Positions 60,825-64,000 of a stretch of 64,000 nucleotides of DNA are shown piece by piece. The stretch comes from Mucilaginibacter sabulilitoris. GTDB lineage: Bacteria; Bacteroidota; Bacteroidia; Sphingobacteriales; Sphingobacteriaceae. The DNA lies in the NCBI RefSeq assembly GCF_034262375.1, contig NZ_CP139558.1:5642001-5706000 (forward strand), given 5' to 3'. Each line of letters starts with the position of its first letter. The stretch's first letter is position 1. The position numbers and the translations under genes were made by a program. Below the pieces are notes generated by a model. That model worked only from the letters and a program-made list of their open reading frames with translations, ran no database searches and was not told the origin of the DNA.

Positions 60825-61901
60825 ATGAAAATCAGCCAGACTAAAAAAAATTTAACCATTGAAACACTTAGAGGCCTCGCTATAATTTTAATGGTATTAG
60901 GCCATGTCATAGGCTCAGGTTCAGATAATGGGTTAAAGGTAGCAGACGATTCGATATGGAGGTTTTCCTATTACGCATTCCAATATATCCGAATGCCATT
61001 GTTTACCGTTATTTCCGGCTTTGTTTATGCTTATAAACCGGTTTCAAGATTTACTTCCAACTCTAAATTTATAACGGGAAAAATTAACCGCTTATTGATT
61101 CCCCTGGTTGTGGTGGCAACGCTTTTTTACCTGCTACAATACTTCACCCCCGGAACCAATTCCAAAAATGACCTGGGCGATATTTGGCACATTTACGTAT
61201 TGCCATACGCCCATTTTTGGTTTTTGCAGGGTATGATGTGTGTGTTTCTGATCATTACCGTTCTCGAAAACTTTAAAGTTCTTGATACATTAAAATCAGC
61301 CATGGTTTGTTTGGTAATTGCGGCACTCATTTTTATTTTATTGCCTTTTAAATCTTTCTACTTCAGCTTAAACAGGGTACCATTTTTATTAACATTTTTT
61401 ATCCTGGGCTTGTCGCTCAAAAGGTTTTATGATGTTATATTTAAAAAAGGCATAATCAGAATAGCAGCCGTGATTTTTGTTGTGTCCTTAAGTTACCAGC
61501 TGTATCTGTTTGATGTAGATGCAGGTGAAAGGATTGCTAATTTTTTAACATTCTGTGTTGGCTCATCTGCCTGTATATTAATGATAAGCCTGGGCTACCA
61601 GAACAGCAAACTGGTTTGGCTTGGCGATTTTTCTTATGCCATTTACCTGTTTCATATTTTTGGGGCCGTTACGGCAAGGGTGCTATTGGCCAAACTATCG
61701 GTGCATAATATCCCGCTTCAAATACTGATCGGGTTAACCGCAGGGGTAAGCTTCCCGGTACTGCTCAGGTTATTATGCGGGTCTAATAAGATATTATCCG
61801 TGGCATTTTTTGGCGATAAGATCAGTAGCAAAAAGCCTCCGGTTCCGATAAAAAGTACCGGAAGCGTACCTAATAGTCATAGTCGAATTTTCCCCTATTA
61901 A
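60825..61901 (+). CDS. Membrane acyltransferase (acyltransferase family 3)
   Basis: 358 aa with about ten membrane helices. The N-terminal signature IETLRGLAIILMVLGHVIGS carries the conserved His of the acyltransferase-3 (OafA/WcaF-like) family, and FSYYAFQYIRMPLFTVISGF follows as in that family. It probably adds acetyl or succinyl groups to exopolysaccharide or another glycan at the inner membrane. The upstream box links it to the polysaccharide genes. UDP-glucuronate decarboxylase follows 32 bp later on the same strand. Confidence 0.88.
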   Translation: MKISQTKKNLTIETLRGLAIILMVLGHVIGSGSDNGLKVADDSIWRFSYYAFQYIRMPLFTVISGFVYAYKPVSRFTSNSKFITGKINRLLIPLVVVATLFYLLQYFTPGTNSKNDLGDIWHIYVLPYAHFWFLQGMMCVFLIITVLENFKVLDTLKSAMVCLVIAALIFILLPFKSFYFSLNRVPFLLTFFILGLSLKRFYDVIFKKGIIRIAAVIFVVSLSYQLYLFDVDAGERIANFLTFCVGSSACILMISLGYQNSKLVWLGDFSYAIYLFHIFGAVTARVLLAKLSVHNIPLQILIGLTAGVSFPVLLRLLCGSNKILSVAFFGDKISSKKPPVPIKSTGSVPNSHSRIFPY

Positions 61902-61933
61902 CATAATTTTATCACTGAAAGAAATAATTAAAT

Positions 61934-62956
61934 ATGGCAAACCGTAAACGGATATTAATAACCGGAGCAGCCGGCTTCTTAGGTTCGCATTTGTGCGACA
62001 GGTTTATTAAAGAAGACTACCATGTAATTGGTATGGACAACCTCATTACCGGTGATCTGCGCAATATCGAACACCTCTTTAAACTGGAAAACTTTGAGTT
62101 TTACAACCACGATGTTTCCACCTTTGTGCATGTACCCGGCGAGCTGCATTACGTCCTGCACTTCGCCTCGCCGGCAAGCCCTATTGATTATTTAAAAATA
62201 CCCATACAAACCTTAAAAGTAGGTTCACTGGGCACCCATAACCTGCTGGGCCTGGCCCTGGCCAAAGGGGCCCGGATGCTCATTGCCTCCACCTCTGAGG
62301 TATATGGCGACCCTAACATCAACCCGCAGCCCGAAGAATACTGGGGCAATGTGAACCCGGTTGGTCCGCGTGGGGTGTATGATGAGGCCAAGCGCTTCCA
62401 GGAAGCCATCACCATGGCTTACCATACCTTTCATGGGTTGGAAACCCGCATTGTACGTATATTTAACACCTATGGACCGCGTATGCGCCTGAATGACGGC
62501 CGGGTACTGCCTGCCTTTATCGGGCAAGCCTTAAGGGGCGAACCGCTGACCATGTTTGGAGATGGTTCACAAACCCGTTCTTTTTGTTATGTGGATGACC
62601 TGGTTGAGGGCATTTACCGCCTGCTGCACAGCGATTACCCGCAGCCGGTAAACATCGGTAACCCCGACGAAATCACCATCAGGCAGTTTGGCGAAGAGAT
62701 CATCAGGCTTACCGGTACCGATCAACAGCTCATCAGCCTGCCTTTACCGGTTGATGACCCCAAACAGCGACGCCCGGACATTACCAAAGCCAAAAGCATT
62801 TTAGGCTGGGAACCAAAGGTTTCCAGAAGCGAGGGGTTAAAGATCACTTTAGATTATTTCAAATCCCTGCCCGAAAAGGAAATCAATCATAAGGATTTTG
62901 CATACTATAACAAACTGCAGAAATCATCAATACCCGAAACTAATACCAAAGCATAG
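61934..62956 (+). CDS. uxs: UDP-glucuronate decarboxylase (UDP-xylose synthase)
   Basis: 340 aa extended SDR. NAD site ITGAAGFLGSHLCDRF, the UXS mark HFASPASPIDYLKIPIQTLK, the catalytic YDEAK (Tyr-x3-Lys), and RIFNTYGPRM, followed by GDGSQTRSFCYVDDLVEGIY. It makes UDP-xylose from UDP-glucuronate in the cytosol, a donor for polysaccharide. The gene is clearly more GC-rich than the AT-rich genes around it, which may reflect high expression or transfer. A bidirectional terminator follows. Confidence 0.93.
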   Translation: MANRKRILITGAAGFLGSHLCDRFIKEDYHVIGMDNLITGDLRNIEHLFKLENFEFYNHDVSTFVHVPGELHYVLHFASPASPIDYLKIPIQTLKVGSLGTHNLLGLALAKGARMLIASTSEVYGDPNINPQPEEYWGNVNPVGPRGVYDEAKRFQEAITMAYHTFHGLETRIVRIFNTYGPRMRLNDGRVLPAFIGQALRGEPLTMFGDGSQTRSFCYVDDLVEGIYRLLHSDYPQPVNIGNPDEITIRQFGEEIIRLTGTDQQLISLPLPVDDPKQRRPDITKAKSILGWEPKVSRSEGLKITLDYFKSLPEKEINHKDFAYYNKLQKSSIPETNTKA

Positions 62957-62978
62957 AAACCTATTAATTAAAAAGAAG

Positions 62979-63023
62979 AAGCCCGGGCAATGAGTCAAAA
63001 CAACTCAGTCCGGGCTTTCTTTT
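62979..63023. terminator. Bidirectional terminator between convergent genes
   Basis: Outer arms AAGCCCGG and CCGGGCTT and an inner pair TGAGT/ACTCA form a stem, with TTTCTTTT on the plus side and A-rich DNA on the other. It separates the uxs gene from the convergent SGNH gene. Confidence 0.8.
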
Positions 63024-63040
63024 GCATCCTAAAATTTAAC

Positions 63041-64000
63041 TTATTTCTGATAAGAGGCCTGGTAAGCTTTTGCAGAATCTTTAAGTTTAGATCCGGTAAC
63101 GACATTAAATACACCGTTCTTCTTTAACGTATCAATCAGTTTTGCATTATATACGTTAACCCCTAACTGATTTAGGTGACTGTCATCATAATACATACTA
63201 TCGGGCAAGTTCATTGCTTTATTAAAATTATAATACTCTCCTAAGCCGGCAAAGAGCCTGTCAATTTCATCGTTATTGGTATAAGAGTTATAGTTTGATT
63301 TGGAGAAAGGCGCCTGCACTATAATGTATTTAATATTCTTTGATTTCAACGCGGCCAAAGTTTTCTTAAAGGCTCCCAACTGCAGGGCCGATATGGTAAT
63401 TTTTTGAGTAAATCTCACTTTCTTAGGTTTAAACCGCTCATACGATTGCACATACCCTCCTGAGATATAAGTATCCCCTTTTGTATCATTTTTCTTTTGT
63501 TTTTTTAAATGAAAGGCATTGTTAAAGGCGCCAAATATTAAACTATTATAAAGCCTGATATCATTTATCTCAAATGACATTTTTACGATATCCTCATCCA
63601 TTAACCCGCTTGATATCAAATCTATTTGCGATTCTAAGCCATCCACACCAAATAAAATAGGATATATGTCAACTATTACCAATTTGGGTTTCAAATTTTT
63701 GACGTATTTATCAACCAAATACTTTGTTTGTAATGGCGATTGCGAGCTTGAACCCAGGTTAAATACAGTTAAGCCTTCTTTTTTAAATATTCTTGGGTCA
63801 TAACCTCTGTAGGCATGTGACGACCCCACAACTATAACGTCGACTCCCTTTACCTTTTCCGCCTCACTCATACGCTTGCGGGTAAAGCCCAAACTTCCAA
63901 AATTGTCAAAGTTTTTGGCGAGCGACGCGGGCATAAACGTTCCGAATATCAATATCGTTACCACATAAAAAACGCTGGCAAACGCAATAAACAAGCATAG
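63041..64000 (-). CDS. SGNH-fold membrane-anchored protein (DltD/AlgX-like), 5' part cut by window edge
   Basis: At least 319 codons; the frame stays open to the right edge, so the start may lie outside (a TTG at 63992-63994 is only a computed start). The visible N-terminus is a membrane helix (FIAFASVFYVVTILIFG). The SGNH pattern is visible: block I VIVVGSSHAYRGYDPRIF with the Ser, an Asn in VFNLGSSSQ, and the Asp/His pair in MYYDDSHLNQLGVNVYN. Such proteins transfer or remove acyl groups on cell-surface glycans in the periplasm. It is near an acyltransferase-3 gene and could be its partner. Confidence 0.72.
   Translation of the reverse strand, partial: LCLFIAFASVFYVVTILIFGTFMPASLAKNFDNFGSLGFTRKRMSEAEKVKGVDVIVVGSSHAYRGYDPRIFKKEGLTVFNLGSSSQSPLQTKYLVDKYVKNLKPKLVIVDIYPILFGVDGLESQIDLISSGLMDEDIVKMSFEINDIRLYNSLIFGAFNNAFHLKKQKKNDTKGDTYISGGYVQSYERFKPKKVRFTQKITISALQLGAFKKTLAALKSKNIKYIIVQAPFSKSNYNSYTNNDEIDRLFAGLGEYYNFNKAMNLPDSMYYDDSHLNQLGVNVYNAKLIDTLKKNGVFNVVTGSKLKDSAKAYQASYQK

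Noticed and set aside
1..64000. CRISPR arrays, rRNA, tRNA, prophage or integrase genes
   Set aside because: No regularly spaced repeats, RNA gene signatures, attachment sites or integrase/transposase frames were found.

Overview
The window looks like a chromosome segment of a Bacteroidota member, most probably family Sphingobacteriaceae (a Mucilaginibacter- or Pedobacter-like soil organism). The reasons are moderate GC with AT-rich intergenic DNA, weak or absent Shine-Dalgarno sequences, type IX secretion sorting domains on giant secreted proteins, a UpxY-type NusG paralogue beside a polysaccharide locus, aerobic-type FGE with a sulfatase, and a compact pectin operon. The taxonomic call is inference. 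No rRNA, tRNA or CRISPR was seen.

Region 1 (1-11190) is a pectin-degradation operon read right to left. Its genes are GH28 polygalacturonase, CE8 pectinesterase, GH88/105 unsaturated galacturonyl hydrolase, uxaB, uxaA, an RspB-like zinc dehydrogenase and an alpha/alpha-barrel glycoside hydrolase that runs off the left edge. A divergent LacI-type regulator and a near-perfect palindromic operator sit at its head. Together they cut methyl-esterified pectin to galacturonate-type sugars and carry these through altronate to KDG.

Region 2 (11187-16156) is glycerol catabolism: glpD-glpK-glpF with a divergent DeoR/GlpR-type regulator and repeated TTCGAAACAAA boxes. Region 3 (16198-24600) is mixed. 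It holds a DUF1304 membrane protein, a sulfatase with its own formylglycine-generating enzyme, a 199-bp MITE-like element with 20-bp perfect terminal inverted repeats, a VOC / sorbosone-dehydrogenase-like / ThuA gene set, and an isolated TupA-like ATP-grasp gene in AT-rich DNA.

Region 4 (about 24.7-64 kb) is a large exopolysaccharide locus. Read right to left it contains three giant secreted lectin/malectin/beta-propeller proteins (two with T9SS sorting domains), wza, wzc, a Wzy-like polymerase, a GH-A hydrolase, a half-length glycosyltransferase, two GT4s, wzx, two GT2s, a WcaJ-type initiating transferase, the ADP-heptose genes hldA-gmhA-hldC and a GT9 heptosyltransferase. On the other side are a divergent UpxY/NusG-like antiterminator, two paralogous small HTH proteins, a lipoprotein, a single-domain response regulator, a second GH-A lipoprotein, an acyltransferase, UDP-glucuronate decarboxylase and a partial SGNH protein.

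The most interesting signals are two non-coding element families in this locus. One is a 26-nt leader element (TTGCTnTGTAAGCGAAA-nn-GCGAAGC) found upstream of both the giant-protein operon and wza; it is a candidate target of the adjacent NusG paralogue. The other is an upstream box (ATTTCTCA-N4..7-TACACAW, plus weaker variants) found six times, always in the same orientation relative to a polysaccharide-associated gene. Together they suggest a locus-specific control circuit that I do not recognise.
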